The position numbers were made by a program, and so were the translations under genes. From the NCBI RefSeq assembly GCF_900105655.1, contig NZ_LT629787.1, positions 248,001 through 312,000 on the forward strand: a DNA stretch of 64,000 nucleotides, given 5' to 3'. The notes under the pieces were generated by a model, which saw only the letters and a list, made by a program, of their open reading frames with translations, was not told the origin of the DNA and ran no database searches. This DNA comes from Halopseudomonas salegens (GTDB lineage Bacteria; Pseudomonadota; Gammaproteobacteria; Pseudomonadales; Pseudomonadaceae). Of the stretch, positions 52,386-61,413 are shown in pieces. The number at the start of each line of letters is the position of its first letter. Positions within the stretch are counted from its first letter, which is position 1.

Positions 52386-53897
52386 ATGACCCAAGCAGCC
52401 GATTTGAATGCCCTGAGTCTGGCCCGGTTCTACCAGCGCGCCGATCGCGTGCTGCTGGTGGTGTTGTGGATATGTCTGTTGTTTTCCTTCGGGCTGGCAC
52501 TGGTCTATGGCACTTGGCTGCAGGCGCTGCTGGTCGGTGGTGGCACGCTGTTGGTCATTCATCTGCTGCAGGTGCTGATTGGCGGCCAGCGGTTGTTCCG
52601 TTGCGCCGTCGGTGTTGCCCTGATGGTGATGTCGGCATTGCATATCAATCAGGCCCAGGGCCTGGTCGAGATGCACTTTGCGATTTTTGTACTGTTGGCG
52701 GTGTTGATCTACTACCGCGACTGGTTGCCGATTGTAGTGGCAGCAGTGGTGATTGCCGTGCATCACCTGAGCTTCTTTTATCTGCAAAATGCCGGTTCCG
52801 GCGTTTTTGTTGTGCGTGAAGGTAGCTGGGGAATTATTTTCCTGCATGCTGGCTACGTGGTGATGGAAACCGCTGTATTGGCCTTTCTGGCCCGCCAGGC
52901 CTATACCGATGCGCTGGAAGGCGAGGCGCTGGGTGAGGCAACCATGCGCATGATTGGCGATGGCAGCTCAACTGATTTGACCTACCGGGTACCCATGCAG
53001 ACGCAGATGATCAGCAGCTTCAATGGCTTTGTCGATAATCTGGATGGCTCGATCGGTGTGATCAATCGAGAGGTCAATAATCTGAGCGAGTTGGGTAATC
53101 AGTTGAACCAGCGCGCCAATCAGGTCAATGACGGCTCGCTGAAACAGGCGGAAGAGTCGCGTTACATGATTCAGGCCATGGGGGAGCTGAGCGCAGCGAC
53201 CCATCAGGTTGCCCAAAGCGCCGATGAAGCTGCCAATACGGCAGCCAAGGCCAATGAGCATGCCGAGGACGGCAACCGCGCCATGCAGCAGTTGAGTCGC
53301 GAGATCGGCAGTCTGAATCAGGATATCGACCTGACCAGCGAAGCTGTCTCCGGTGCCGCCGATATTGCCAATGAAATCTATCAGGTGGTGGATGCCATCA
53401 AGGCCGTGGCCGAGCAGACCAATCTGCTGGCGCTGAACGCAGCCATCGAGGCCGCGCGCGCCGGTGAACAGGGTCGGGGGTTTGCCGTGGTCGCCGATGA
53501 GGTTCGCAACCTGTCACAGCGCACTGCCCAGTCAACCATGGAAATCCAGAATTTTATCGACCGGCTGCAAAAGGCCTCCGAATCCGCGCGCGATTCCATG
53601 CTGCGCAGTCAGGGGTCGGTAAAACAATGCCTGGCCGCCGCTGAGTCCGGTGCGCAAACTCTGAGCGAGGTGGTCACCGAAATTGCCCATATCAATCAGC
53701 TCAATGCGCAAATTGCCACCGCCACTCATGAGCAATCCACTGTGGGTGAAGATGTTGCCCGGCACTTGCAGGAAGTGGGCGGAATTGCCAGTGCCAATGC
53801 CGAGCAATCAGCGGATTTGCAGCAGCTGGCAGCAGACATGAATACCCTGCGAGGCCGCCTGGCTGATCAGGTCAGCCGCTTCGAGACTCGCGGCTAG
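52386..53897 (+). CDS. Methyl-accepting chemotaxis protein with a six-helix membrane sensor
   Basis: 503 aa. The N-terminal ~170 residues are about six membrane helices without a periplasmic domain, containing [22 protein letters not shown] and [11 protein letters not shown], the latter His-rich. A HAMP-less linker leads to the signalling domain: hairpin tip [21 protein letters not shown] and [15 protein letters not shown]. Membrane-embedded sensing, perhaps of a redox or metal-linked cue, is inference from the His and missing extracellular domain. Follows the thioredoxin-like gene by 5 nt. Confidence 0.88.
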   Translation: MTQAADLNALSLARFYQRADRVLLVVLWICLLFSFGLALVYGTWLQALLVGGGTLLVIHLLQVLIGGQRLFRCAVGVALMVMSALHINQAQGLVEMHFAIFVLLAVLIYYRDWLPIVVAAVVIAVHHLSFFYLQNAGSGVFVVREGSWGIIFLHAGYVVMETAVLAFLARQAYTDALEGEALGEATMRMIGDGSSTDLTYRVPMQTQMISSFNGFVDNLDGSIGVINREVNNLSELGNQLNQRANQVNDGSLKQAEESRYMIQAMGELSAATHQVAQSADEAANTAAKANEHAEDGNRAMQQLSREIGSLNQDIDLTSEAVSGAADIANEIYQVVDAIKAVAEQTNLLALNAAIEAARAGEQGRGFAVVADEVRNLSQRTAQSTMEIQNFIDRLQKASESARDSMLRSQGSVKQCLAAAESGAQTLSEVVTEIAHINQLNAQIATATHEQSTVGEDVARHLQEVGGIASANAEQSADLQQLAADMNTLRGRLADQVSRFETRG

Positions 53898-53902
53898 AGG
53901 AT

Positions 53903-54355
53903 TTATTGTCCGCTCTGGCTGAGCAAACGATCGAGTGCATTGGCAAAGGCCTGTTTGTCCCGTTCGCTGAACGGGGCCGGGCCGCTGCGTCCGGCCAGGC
54001 CGGCGCCGCGCAGTTCATCCATCAGGTTGCGAACGGCCAGGCGCTCGCCGATGCTGCCCTTGTCATAAATCTGCCCGCGTGGATTGATCGCCGTGACTTC
54101 ACGGCGTACCAGGCCATCGGCCAGCGGAATATCGGCAGTGACGACCAGGTCGCCGGGTACCGAATGTTCGATGATGTAATGGTCGGCCTCGTCAGCCCCG
54201 CCGGGGACTACAATCTGGCGCAGCAGGGGCGCAGGCGGCAGGCCAAGGGAGTGGTTGGCAACCATGATCAGCGGGATCTGCCGCCGTTTCGAGGCGCGCA
54301 GTACGATTTCGCGGATAGGTTTGGGGCAGGCATCGGCGTCGATCCACAGGGTCAT
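53903..54355 (-). CDS. YaiI/YqxD family protein (DUF188)
   Basis: 150 aa from ATG 54355 (MTLWIDADACPKPIRE), with AGGA about 9 nt upstream. A PIN-like fold family with IDADACP at the N-terminus, GADEADHYIIEH, VVTADIPLA and INPRGQIYD; probably a nuclease-type domain but of unknown function. Length is the usual one. Divergent from the SDR gene at 54415, with 59 bp between. Confidence 0.9.
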   Translation of the reverse strand: MTLWIDADACPKPIREIVLRASKRRQIPLIMVANHSLGLPPAPLLRQIVVPGGADEADHYIIEHSVPGDLVVTADIPLADGLVRREVTAINPRGQIYDKGSIGERLAVRNLMDELRGAGLAGRSGPAPFSERDKQAFANALDRLLSQSGQ

Positions 54356-54414
54356 GCAGTTGGCTTCCTGAACAGTCAATACGGGTATTGTCCCGCCAAA
54401 ACCGGAGGCTGTAT

Positions 54415-55170
54415 ATGGCATTTCCACTGTCGCTCGACGAGCCGGCACAGGTATTGATCACCGGAGCCAGTCGCGGGATAGGCGCGGCGCTGGTCCAGCA
54501 GCTGCTGGCGTTGCCCGAGGTGGCCGGTGTGCATGCCGTGGCGCGCAACTGGCCGCAAACTGATGCGACGGATGAGCGCTTGTGCCGCTATGCGGTTGAT
54601 CTGACCGACCCGGCGCAGCTGGCGGAGATGGCGCAGCAACTGCAGCAGCAGACCGAGCGGCTGCATCTGGTGATCAACTGTGCCGGTTTTCTGCATCAGC
54701 CGGACGGGCAGCAGCCGGAGAAGTCCTTGCAGCAGATCGAACTGGCTGCGCTGGAGCACAGTTTCCGCATCAATGCCTTTGCGCCGATTCTGCTGGCACA
54801 GGCTCTGTTGCCACTGCTGCGCGGCAAGCACCGCAGCAGCTTTGCCTCGCTGTCAGCCCGGGTAGGCTCGATGGGTGATAATCATCTGGGTGGCTGGTAT
54901 GCCTACCGGGCCAGCAAGGCGGCGCAAAATATGTTGCTGCGCACCTTTGCCATCGAATGGCACCGGTTGAACCGCAATGGTTGCTGCCTGTTGTTGCATC
55001 CGGGAACCACGGATACCGGATTGTCCAAACCCTTTCAGGCGCGGGTGCCTGAGGGCAAGTTGTTTACCCCTGACTACGTGGCCGAGCGTTTGCTGGCAGT
55101 GATTGCCGAGCATGGTCCGGAGGATAGCGGGCAGTTCTATGCCTGGGACGGGCAGCCGGTACCCTGGTGA
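54415..55170 (+). CDS. Short-chain dehydrogenase/reductase (CsgA-like)
   Basis: 251 aa from ATG 54415 (MAFPLSLDEPAQVLITG). Cofactor site TGASRGIGAAL, NCAG in INCAGFL, a catalytic Ser in LSARVGSMG, and Tyr/Lys in YAYRASKAAQNM. Atypical in having a short Rossmann and AR-type motif. Subgroup resembles C-factor-like SDRs; substrate unknown. Ends immediately before the yheS stop on the other strand (no gap). Confidence 0.88.
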   Translation: MAFPLSLDEPAQVLITGASRGIGAALVQQLLALPEVAGVHAVARNWPQTDATDERLCRYAVDLTDPAQLAEMAQQLQQQTERLHLVINCAGFLHQPDGQQPEKSLQQIELAALEHSFRINAFAPILLAQALLPLLRGKHRSSFASLSARVGSMGDNHLGGWYAYRASKAAQNMLLRTFAIEWHRLNRNGCCLLLHPGTTDTGLSKPFQARVPEGKLFTPDYVAERLLAVIAEHGPEDSGQFYAWDGQPVPW

Positions 55171-57087
55171 TCAGTCGCCGGCCAGTTCGCTTTGCAGGCT
55201 TTCGTAGGCTTCCTGGGCTTCCATCCACTGGGCTTCCAGCGCTTCGATCTGCTGGCTGAGGTCGGCCTGTTCGGCCAGCAAGGTCTTGAGGCGGTCCTTG
55301 TGCTCGGCCTGATAGAGCTCACTATCGCCCAGTTGCTGTTCGACGGCAGCCAACGATTCATTGCGCTGGTTCAGCTGTTGCTCCAGCTTGTCTGCAGTCT
55401 TTTTCAGCGGCGCCAGCTGCTTGCGTTGTTCGGCGGCTTCACGGCGCTGCGCCTTGGCGTCGACCTTGGGCGCGCTGCTGTCGGTTGCCCCGGCATTGTC
55501 AGCGGCGAGTTGCTGTTGGCGGAATTTGGCCAACCAGCGGGTGTAGTCATCCAGATCTTCGGCATAGGTCTGCACCTGCCCGTCCGCGACCAGCCAGAGT
55601 TCATCGGTCGTGGCGCGAATCAGTGCGCGGTCGTGCGAGACCAGCAGCATGGCGCCGGAAAAGTTCTGCAGCGCCAATGACAGCGCATGGCGCATTTCCA
55701 TATCCAGGTGGTTGGTTGGCTCATCCAGCAGCAGCAAATTGGGTTTCTGCCAGGCGATCAGGGCCAGTGCCAGCCGCGCCTTTTCGCCGCCAGAGAAATT
55801 CTTTACCGTCTGCTCGACACGATCACCCTGAAAGTCAAAGCCGCCGAGGAAGTTGCGCAGCTCCTGTTCACGCTGTTCCGGCGCCAGTCGCGCCATGTGC
55901 AGCAATGGGCTGGCATTGGCATCCAGACTTTCCAGCTGATGCTGGGCAAAATAACCGATGGCCAGGTTTTCACCGCAGGTCAGCTCCCCGGCCAACAGTT
56001 CCACCTCCCCGGCCAGGGTCTTGATCAGGGTGGATTTGCCCGCCCCATTGGGACCGAGCAAGCCGATACGGGCACCGGGCACCAGCTGAAAACTGACGTT
56101 GTCGAGAATGGATGCGCCGGGGTAACCGACACTGGCCTTGTTCAGATCCAGCAAGGGCATGGACTGCTGGTCGGCCTCGCGGAAGCTGAAGGAAAAGGGC
56201 GAGTCATAATGCGCCGGGCTGAGGTCTTCCATGCGCTCCAGCGCTTTCAGTCGGCTCTGGGCCTGTTTGGCTTTGCTTGCCTTGGCGCGAAAACGGGCAA
56301 TGTAGCTTTGCATGTGTGCCCGCTCGGACTGCTGTTTCTCGAATGCCGCCTGCTGTTGGCTCAAGCGCTCGGCGCGGGTACGCTCGAACTGGCTGTAACC
56401 ACCCCGATAGAGGTTGAGCTTTTGCCGCTCAAAGTGGACGATATGGGTGACCACTGCATCCAGAAAGTCGCGGTCGTGGGAAATCAGCAGCAGCGTGCCC
56501 GAGTAGGCCTTGAGCCAGTCTTCCAGCCAGAGAATGGCATCCAGATCCAGGTGGTTGGTGGGTTCGTCCAGCAGCATCAGGTCAGACGGACACATCAGGG
56601 CCTGGGCCAGGTTCAGGCGCATCTGCCAGCCGCCGGAAAACTCGCTTACCGGGCGCTCGCACTGGGCCGTGCTGAAGCCCAGGCCGGCAAGCAGTGTGCG
56701 GGCCCGGCTGTCGGCAGTGAAGCCCTGGTGGGTTTCCAGTTCGGCATACAAGGTGCCGAGTGCATGGGCGTCGTGGTTGGTTTCGGCGGTCTGTAGCCGC
56801 TGCTGGATTTGCCGCAGGCGCTGATCGCCATCGAGCACGTAGTCGATGGCCCGGCGTTGCTGGTCGTTGATTTCCTGCTGCATGTGCGCGATGCGCCAGT
56901 CGGCAGGCAGGTAGCAACTGCCGGTATCCACCTGCAAGTGGCCTTGCAGCAGGCTGAACAGGCTGGATTTGCCGGCACCATTGGCGCCCAGCAGGCCGAC
57001 TTTCTGCCCCGGATGAATGGTCAGGTCGGCGTGGTCGAGCAGGGTCAGCGGGCCACGCTGCAGGGAGAGGGATTCGAGTTTGATCAT
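55171..57087 (-). CDS. yheS: ABC-F family ATPase YheS
   Basis: 638 aa from ATG 57087 (MIKLESLSLQRG). Two ABC cassettes: Walker A GANGAGKSS (~34-42) with signature FSGGWQ and Walker B LLDEPTNHLD; then Walker A GPNGAGKST with FSGGEK and LLDEPTNHLD. No membrane part, so a ribosome-associated translation factor rather than a transporter. A linker with the ABC-F ARFRAKASKAKQAQSR segment lies between, and a charged coiled-coil C-terminus follows. The size fits E. coli YheS (637). Confidence 0.94.
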   Translation of the reverse strand: MIKLESLSLQRGPLTLLDHADLTIHPGQKVGLLGANGAGKSSLFSLLQGHLQVDTGSCYLPADWRIAHMQQEINDQQRRAIDYVLDGDQRLRQIQQRLQTAETNHDAHALGTLYAELETHQGFTADSRARTLLAGLGFSTAQCERPVSEFSGGWQMRLNLAQALMCPSDLMLLDEPTNHLDLDAILWLEDWLKAYSGTLLLISHDRDFLDAVVTHIVHFERQKLNLYRGGYSQFERTRAERLSQQQAAFEKQQSERAHMQSYIARFRAKASKAKQAQSRLKALERMEDLSPAHYDSPFSFSFREADQQSMPLLDLNKASVGYPGASILDNVSFQLVPGARIGLLGPNGAGKSTLIKTLAGEVELLAGELTCGENLAIGYFAQHQLESLDANASPLLHMARLAPEQREQELRNFLGGFDFQGDRVEQTVKNFSGGEKARLALALIAWQKPNLLLLDEPTNHLDMEMRHALSLALQNFSGAMLLVSHDRALIRATTDELWLVADGQVQTYAEDLDDYTRWLAKFRQQQLAADNAGATDSSAPKVDAKAQRREAAEQRKQLAPLKKTADKLEQQLNQRNESLAAVEQQLGDSELYQAEHKDRLKTLLAEQADLSQQIEALEAQWMEAQEAYESLQSELAGD

Positions 57088-57104
57088 GGCCGCGGAGTAT
57101 ATCA

Positions 57105-57578
57105 GTGACGAGCGACAAAACAGATAGTGGTGTGAATGCGGACGTTGACCTGAGTACTTTTGCCGCCAGGTTTTATGCTCAAGAGTCAGTGCAGCAAACG
57201 CTGCTGGAGCTGCAGGATGAGGTTGGGCTGGATGTGCTGCTGTTACTGGTTGCCTGCTGGTTGGGTCGGCGCGGGGTAACCCTGGATGCGATTGACTGGA
57301 ACGATCTGGTGCAGCGTCAACAACCCTGGCAGCAGCAGGTAACAATGCCTCTGCGCAGGGTGCGCCGGGCCTTGCGTGCATGGCCTGAAGCCAATGCGTT
57401 GCGCGAAGAGGTCAAAGCCAGCGAGTTGAGGGCCGAATGGTTGCAACTGGCGCGACTGCAGGCGGTGTTGGGCTTGCCTGTCTGCGCCCCGGTGATGACA
57501 ACCCGGGAGCAATTGACGGCCTGTTGCCAGGCGCAGGGCAAGCAGCCCCCTGCGCACCTGTTGGTTTTACTCAGCTGA
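57105..57578 (+). CDS. TIGR02444 family protein
   Basis: 157 aa, GTG start, divergent from yheS. Contains FAARFYAQESVQQTLLELQDEVGLDVLLLLVACWLGRRG followed by PLRRVRRALRAWPEA and AEWLQLARLQ, the all-helical pattern of TIGR02444 (from memory). Function unknown; the gene sits next to yheS in many gamma-proteobacteria. Its end overlaps the algP 3' end by 8 nt. Confidence 0.85.
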   Translation: MTSDKTDSGVNADVDLSTFAARFYAQESVQQTLLELQDEVGLDVLLLLVACWLGRRGVTLDAIDWNDLVQRQQPWQQQVTMPLRRVRRALRAWPEANALREEVKASELRAEWLQLARLQAVLGLPVCAPVMTTREQLTACCQAQGKQPPAHLLVLLS

Positions 57579-58113
57579 CGCCGGGGTCAGTCTGATTGCC
57601 GGCGGCCGTTGCTTTGCCGGCAGTGCGGTTGGCCGGCGGTTTCTTGCGCGCAGCGGGTTTGCGTCGCGGGCGCGGCACAGGCGGGTTATCCCGTTTATCA
57701 ATGGCCTGGGCTGCTTGTTGTTCGATGCGTTCGAAGCCTTTGGCCAGGCGCAACGTCTGACGAACATCATTGCGTAACTGGCGCAAATAGCTTTGCGCCT
57801 CTTTCTGCGCCTGGCTGAGCTGCTCGATGGCGCTATCCAGCTCGGCCAGTTTGGCGCGACTTTTATTCAGTGCTTTCTCGCCGCGCTCGTCAGCTTCCTT
57901 GATTTTGAGTTTATTGACCGTTTCACCGCGCTTGCTGGCCAGCTTGTCCAGTTGACGTTGCAGTTTGCCGAGGGCTTTTTCGGCATCAGCTTCAGCCTGA
58001 CTGCAGGCCTCGCCGAGGTGCTCGTGCAGGGTGCGCGTCAAGGTCTGCAACAGATGCAGCGGGGTAGTGATAGGGGCAGCAGACGTCTGGGATGATTTCG
58101 CTTGGCCGGTCAC
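57571..58113 (-). CDS. algP: AlgP-like histone-type regulator, short form
   Basis: 180 aa. N-terminal coiled-coil (LLQTLTRTLHEHLGEACSQAE, KALGKLQRQLDKLASKRGE and SQAQKEAQSYLRQLRNDVRQ) and a basic Pro/Ala/Lys-rich tail (PRPRRKPAARKKPPANRT). In P. aeruginosa AlgP (AlgR3) the tail has dozens of KPAA repeats and the protein exceeds 300 residues; here only two or three such units remain. Probably DNA-binding nucleoid-type. Downstream of algQ, 14 nt. Confidence 0.85.
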   Translation of the reverse strand: MTGQAKSSQTSAAPITTPLHLLQTLTRTLHEHLGEACSQAEADAEKALGKLQRQLDKLASKRGETVNKLKIKEADERGEKALNKSRAKLAELDSAIEQLSQAQKEAQSYLRQLRNDVRQTLRLAKGFERIEQQAAQAIDKRDNPPVPRPRRKPAARKKPPANRTAGKATAAGNQTDPGVS

Positions 58114-58127
58114 GGGTAACTCCTGGT

Positions 58128-58601
58128 TCAGGACGTAGTCAGCATATTCTGGTGAGCAGTGTGCAGAACCTCGATAAGACAGTCCTCCAGCTCAAAACGC
58201 TCGTCCAGCATGGCACCCAATTGTTGCAGTTCCTGTTGCAGCTCCTGCTCATTGGCAAGGTCGGCACTGTGGCCATAGCTGTCGTTGAACCCCAGCGCTT
58301 CCTGGGTGGTGACTTCAATGCGCGGATACAGCTGATGAATCAGTTCCAGGCCGCGGTTGTCCTTGAAGTCTTCCGCTTCGCGGATCAACTGACTATAAAT
58401 CTCGAAATGTCCGGCGGACAGGTAATCCACCAGCACATTGCAGAACTCGCTGCGATAGCGGTCAGGCTGACTGTTGGGCGCAGCACGTTCGCGCAAGGCA
58501 CTGTAATGCAGGATCAGCTCCTTGCGTTCGGCCAGCCAGCGATCAATCAGTTGATGCACTCCGCCCCAGCGTTCCTGGGCTGTTTGGCAACTCTCCAGCA
58601 T
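58128..58601 (-). CDS. algQ: AlgQ / Rsd-family sigma-70 regulator
   Basis: 157 aa from ATG 58601 (MLESCQTAQERWGG), with GAGGTG about 5 nt upstream. Rsd/AlgQ binds the primary sigma factor and alters promoter choice. WGGVHQLIDRWLAERKELILHY and FCNVLVDYLSAGHFEIYSQL are conserved. P. aeruginosa AlgQ is 160 aa. A longer in-frame start would fall in upstream sequence without a ribosome site. Neighbour of algP as in other pseudomonads. Confidence 0.95.
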   Translation of the reverse strand: MLESCQTAQERWGGVHQLIDRWLAERKELILHYSALRERAAPNSQPDRYRSEFCNVLVDYLSAGHFEIYSQLIREAEDFKDNRGLELIHQLYPRIEVTTQEALGFNDSYGHSADLANEQELQQELQQLGAMLDERFELEDCLIEVLHTAHQNMLTTS

Positions 58602-58760
58602 TTTGCACCTCGTTTGTACGGCGACCGGGTTACATTGGCCCGGTTTGGGTGTAGTTGCCTGCATGAAGCGCGCTCGGGTGCAGTCCAGAGGTGCTGAAGT
58701 GCTGCAGGCAGATGTTGTCGGTATCTTGTCCGGACAGGATATGCCTTGCTGCGAGCGGCA

Positions 58761-59300
58761 TCAAGGCTTGACGAAGCTCAGACTGACTTCACCCAATCGA
58801 ATACCCCATTTTGACATGGTTGCACGGTTGAGCATGACCTGGTCATCAATCAGGAACATCCAGTCATCGAAGTCGACTTCCCAGACCCGGCCATCCACCG
58901 GCAGCTGCAAGGTGTACTGCCAGTGAAAGGCATTGCCGGCGACCCGGCCACGGGCTTCTCCGGTGACATCGTCAGCGGTGCCACGCCAGCTGCCATCGGA
59001 TTGTTTGACCAGGGTCCAGACACGCCGCTCGGTACTGCCGTCGGCGTAGGTAAAGCGTTCATCAAGGGTGCCGACGTCGCCTTCCCAGCTGGCATCGATA
59101 TGCACGTGAAAGCGACGCACTACGTCGCCGTTGCGTTTCTGGAACATGCCCCAGGCTTCCAGTTCACCGTTGAAATAGTCCTGCAAACGCAAGGTTGGAC
59201 CCTGGTCGGCGTAATGTTCAACGTCCTTGCTGGCGCAGGCGGACAACAACAGGGCAAGCCCGAAGGTGAATAGCAGGGTGCGAATGCGGGTGTGATACAT
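58761..59300 (-). CDS. DUF3833 lipoprotein
   Basis: 179 aa from ATG 59300 (MYHTRIRTLLFTFGLALLLSAC). A signal peptide with lipobox LSAC makes C21 or so the lipidated residue. The mature part reads YFNGELEAWGMFQKRNGDVVRRF and DDWMFLIDDQVMLNRATMSKWGIRLGEVSLSF, the DUF3833 pattern. Outer-membrane or inner-membrane leaflet anchored; function unknown. Lies between algQ and dsbB, all on one strand. Confidence 0.88.
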   Translation of the reverse strand: MYHTRIRTLLFTFGLALLLSACASKDVEHYADQGPTLRLQDYFNGELEAWGMFQKRNGDVVRRFHVHIDASWEGDVGTLDERFTYADGSTERRVWTLVKQSDGSWRGTADDVTGEARGRVAGNAFHWQYTLQLPVDGRVWEVDFDDWMFLIDDQVMLNRATMSKWGIRLGEVSLSFVKP

Positions 59301-59347
59301 GGGGAAGCGGCCTCCGTAAATGACAGCGGAAGCCGTGACGGGCTTCC

Positions 59348-59863
59348 TTAATCCTCGCTGCGCAGTAATTGCGTCAGGCCGAACAGTGTCAGCAGAATGA
59401 ACAGCAGCATGCTGCCTTCGGCAATGCTCAGGCCAAGGAAGGTCCATGTTACGGCGGCGCAATCGGCGGTGCCGCTGAAAATAAGTTGCAGCATGTCTCG
59501 GAATGGCAGGACATCCAGCATGTAATCCATACTCGGCAGGCAGCTGGCGAGCGTTTCAGGTGGTTGGTGCTGGAGCCAGATTTGCCGCCCGGCAATGGTG
59601 GCGCCAAACAGGGTGGCAAGCAAAACGCCAACAGCATAGCCGCGAGCAGCCATGGCGCGTTTGCGCGGGGGCCTGGGCTGCGGGTTGTGCAGCAGTGCCG
59701 CCAGACTGATCAGGCCAACCAGAATGAAGCAAATACGTTGAATCCAGCACAAGGGGCAGGGCTGCAGACCCAGCACCAGTTCCATATAGTAGGCGCTGGC
59801 GATGATCAGCAGGCAGGCCAGAAAAGTGATCAGATACAAGGTACGGGAAGCAGGCAGGCTCAT
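59348..59863 (-). CDS. dsbB: Disulfide bond formation protein B (DsbH-like)
   Basis: 171 aa with four membrane helices. First cysteine pair C36/C39 in QPCPLCWIQR; second-loop cysteines C108 (ETLASCLPSMDYML) and C135 (GTADCAAVTW). Re-oxidises DsbA and passes electrons to quinone. The P. aeruginosa homologue beside algQ is called DsbH. A short hairpin (GGAAGCC/GGCTTCC, 59328-59347) lies just downstream. Confidence 0.92.
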   Translation of the reverse strand: MSLPASRTLYLITFLACLLIIASAYYMELVLGLQPCPLCWIQRICFILVGLISLAALLHNPQPRPPRKRAMAARGYAVGVLLATLFGATIAGRQIWLQHQPPETLASCLPSMDYMLDVLPFRDMLQLIFSGTADCAAVTWTFLGLSIAEGSMLLFILLTLFGLTQLLRSED

Positions 59864-59908
59864 GCGGTAGTCAATCCGTTCGGGTGCAAGGTCATTACCT
59901 TAAGCAAA

Positions 59909-59936
59909 GCGCCTGATGCTGACAAGCATCAGGCGC
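59909..59936 (-). terminator. Rho-independent terminator of the rhodanese-grxC-secB operon
   Basis: GCGCCTGATGCT, loop GACA, AGCATCAGGCGC: perfect 12-bp stem starting 20 nt after the secB stop. On the minus strand it is followed by TTTGCTTAAGG, giving a modest T-tail. The dsbB gene begins beyond it. Confidence 0.8.
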
Positions 59937-59955
59937 CGGTATGACGCCTGGCGGC

Positions 59956-60465
59956 TTAGTTGGCCGGCTGGCTTTCGCCGGCAGCTTCGGCTGCGCGACG
60001 CTCTTCGGCCTGAGCGTGCAGGGCGTCGAAGTTGACTGGAGACAGCATCAGGGGAGGGAAGCTGCCACGCAGGACCAGGTTGTCGATCGCTTCGCGGGCA
60101 TAGGGGAACAGGATGTTCGGGCAGAAGGCACCGAGCGTGTGGCGCAAACCGGCTTCATCCAGACCGTTGATGGCGAAGATACCGGCCTGCTGGACTTCAG
60201 CGATAAAAGTCGTGTCATTCTCGCCATTGGTAACCGTGGCCGAGAGGCTGAGTACCACTTCGTAGATCCCTTCCTGCAGCTTGTTATGGCGGGTATTCAG
60301 GTCCAGGTTGACCTGAGGGTTCCACTGGGTCTGAAACACCTCGGGGGCCTTGGGGGACTCAAAGGAGATGTCCTTGACGTAGATGCGCTGCATGCTGAAC
60401 TGAACTTGCGGCTGATCGCTCTGGGCGCCATTGGAAGCTTGATTGTTCTGGTTTTGCTCGGCCAT
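59956..60465 (-). CDS. secB: Protein-export chaperone SecB
   Basis: 169 aa. Tetrameric chaperone that holds unfolded preproteins for SecA. Conserved stretches are [47 protein letters not shown] and [22 protein letters not shown] 6 nt before the ATG. Last gene of the operon with grxC and the rhodanese gene, 70 nt after grxC. Confidence 0.98.
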   Translation of the reverse strand: MAEQNQNNQASNGAQSDQPQVQFSMQRIYVKDISFESPKAPEVFQTQWNPQVNLDLNTRHNKLQEGIYEVVLSLSATVTNGENDTTFIAEVQQAGIFAINGLDEAGLRHTLGAFCPNILFPYAREAIDNLVLRGSFPPLMLSPVNFDALHAQAEERRAAEAAGESQPAN

Positions 60466-60535
60466 GTTGGGTCCTTTTTGCGTGCTGTAGGGTTAATTGA
60501 GTGGACGTTATAGTGGAGGATACGTGGTCAATATT

Positions 60536-60793
60536 TCAATTGCCCAGTAGCGGATCAAGTTGACCGCTGCGCTCCAGGGTCAGCAATTCATCGCAGCCGC
60601 CGACATAGGTCTGGCCGATCCAGATTTGCGGTACCGACGTGCGACCGCCAGCCAAACGGGTCATGTCCGCGCGCAGCTGTGGCTGACCGTCGACGATGAT
60701 TTCCTCGAAGTTCAGGCCTTTGCTTTCCAGCAGTTGTTTGGCCCGAATGCAGAACGGGCAGTAATTACTGGAATACATGATGATCTCGGGCAT
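60536..60793 (-). CDS. grxC: Glutaredoxin 3
   Basis: 85 aa. Dithiol active site CPFC (C12, C15), cis-proline segment TSVPQIWIGQTYVGGCDEL. Glutathione-dependent cytoplasmic reductase. Starts 1 nt after the rhodanese stop, so it is co-translated with it. Confidence 0.97.
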   Translation of the reverse strand: MPEIIMYSSNYCPFCIRAKQLLESKGLNFEEIIVDGQPQLRADMTRLAGGRTSVPQIWIGQTYVGGCDELLTLERSGQLDPLLGN

Positions 60794-60794
60794 A

Positions 60795-61217
60795 TTACTT
60801 CACCACTGGCAGGTTATCGGCGCGCCAGCCATTGACGCCGCCGGAAAGACGGTTGACCTTGGTATAGCCGGCCGCTTTGAGTTGTTTGGCGCAAGGGCCG
60901 GCGTGCTGGCCATTGGCGCATACCAGTAATATGGGTTGGTCTTTGTGTTTTTCAAGCTCGCTCATGCGTTTGGCCAGTTGATCGGCCGGAATATTGCGCG
61001 AGTCGACGATATGCCCGGCGGCAAAATCCTTCTTCGAGCGCACATCAACCACCAGCGCCTGTTCGCGGTTGATCAGTTGAGTTGCCTGCTGCGGGCCGAC
61101 TGCCTGACCGGCCTTGCGGCTTTCGGTGATGATCAGCAGGGCCAGTATGACCAGAAAGGCGGTAGTCAGCAGGTAGTGGTTGCCGATGAATTCGATGAGC
61201 TGTTGAAGAAACTGCAT
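60795..61217 (-). CDS. Membrane-anchored rhodanese-like protein
   Basis: 140 aa from ATG 61217 (MQFLQQLIEFIGNHY). An N-terminal membrane helix (YLLTTAFLVILALLIIT) precedes a rhodanese domain: LVVDVRSKKDFAAGHIVDSRNIP and active-site Cys in LLVCANGQHAG, ending GGVNGWRADNLPVVK. Single-domain sulfurtransferase class. First gene of the secB operon, divergent from gpmI (196 bp between). Confidence 0.92.
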   Translation of the reverse strand: MQFLQQLIEFIGNHYLLTTAFLVILALLIITESRKAGQAVGPQQATQLINREQALVVDVRSKKDFAAGHIVDSRNIPADQLAKRMSELEKHKDQPILLVCANGQHAGPCAKQLKAAGYTKVNRLSGGVNGWRADNLPVVK

Positions 61218-61413
61218 GCAGAGGGTTTCCAGGGTGTGTAAAAGCGGACAAGTATACACGCCAGTGGCCCGGCACAGAACCGCCTGGCCAGCTCTAATGT
61301 CATCAACATTGATCAGTTGTGGCAGCCGGATGGACGCAGCGGCATGACAGTGCCCGGCCGGGCAAGTAAACTAGGGGGATTGATCCATCAACACAAAGGC
61401 GAGTCCCCGACCT

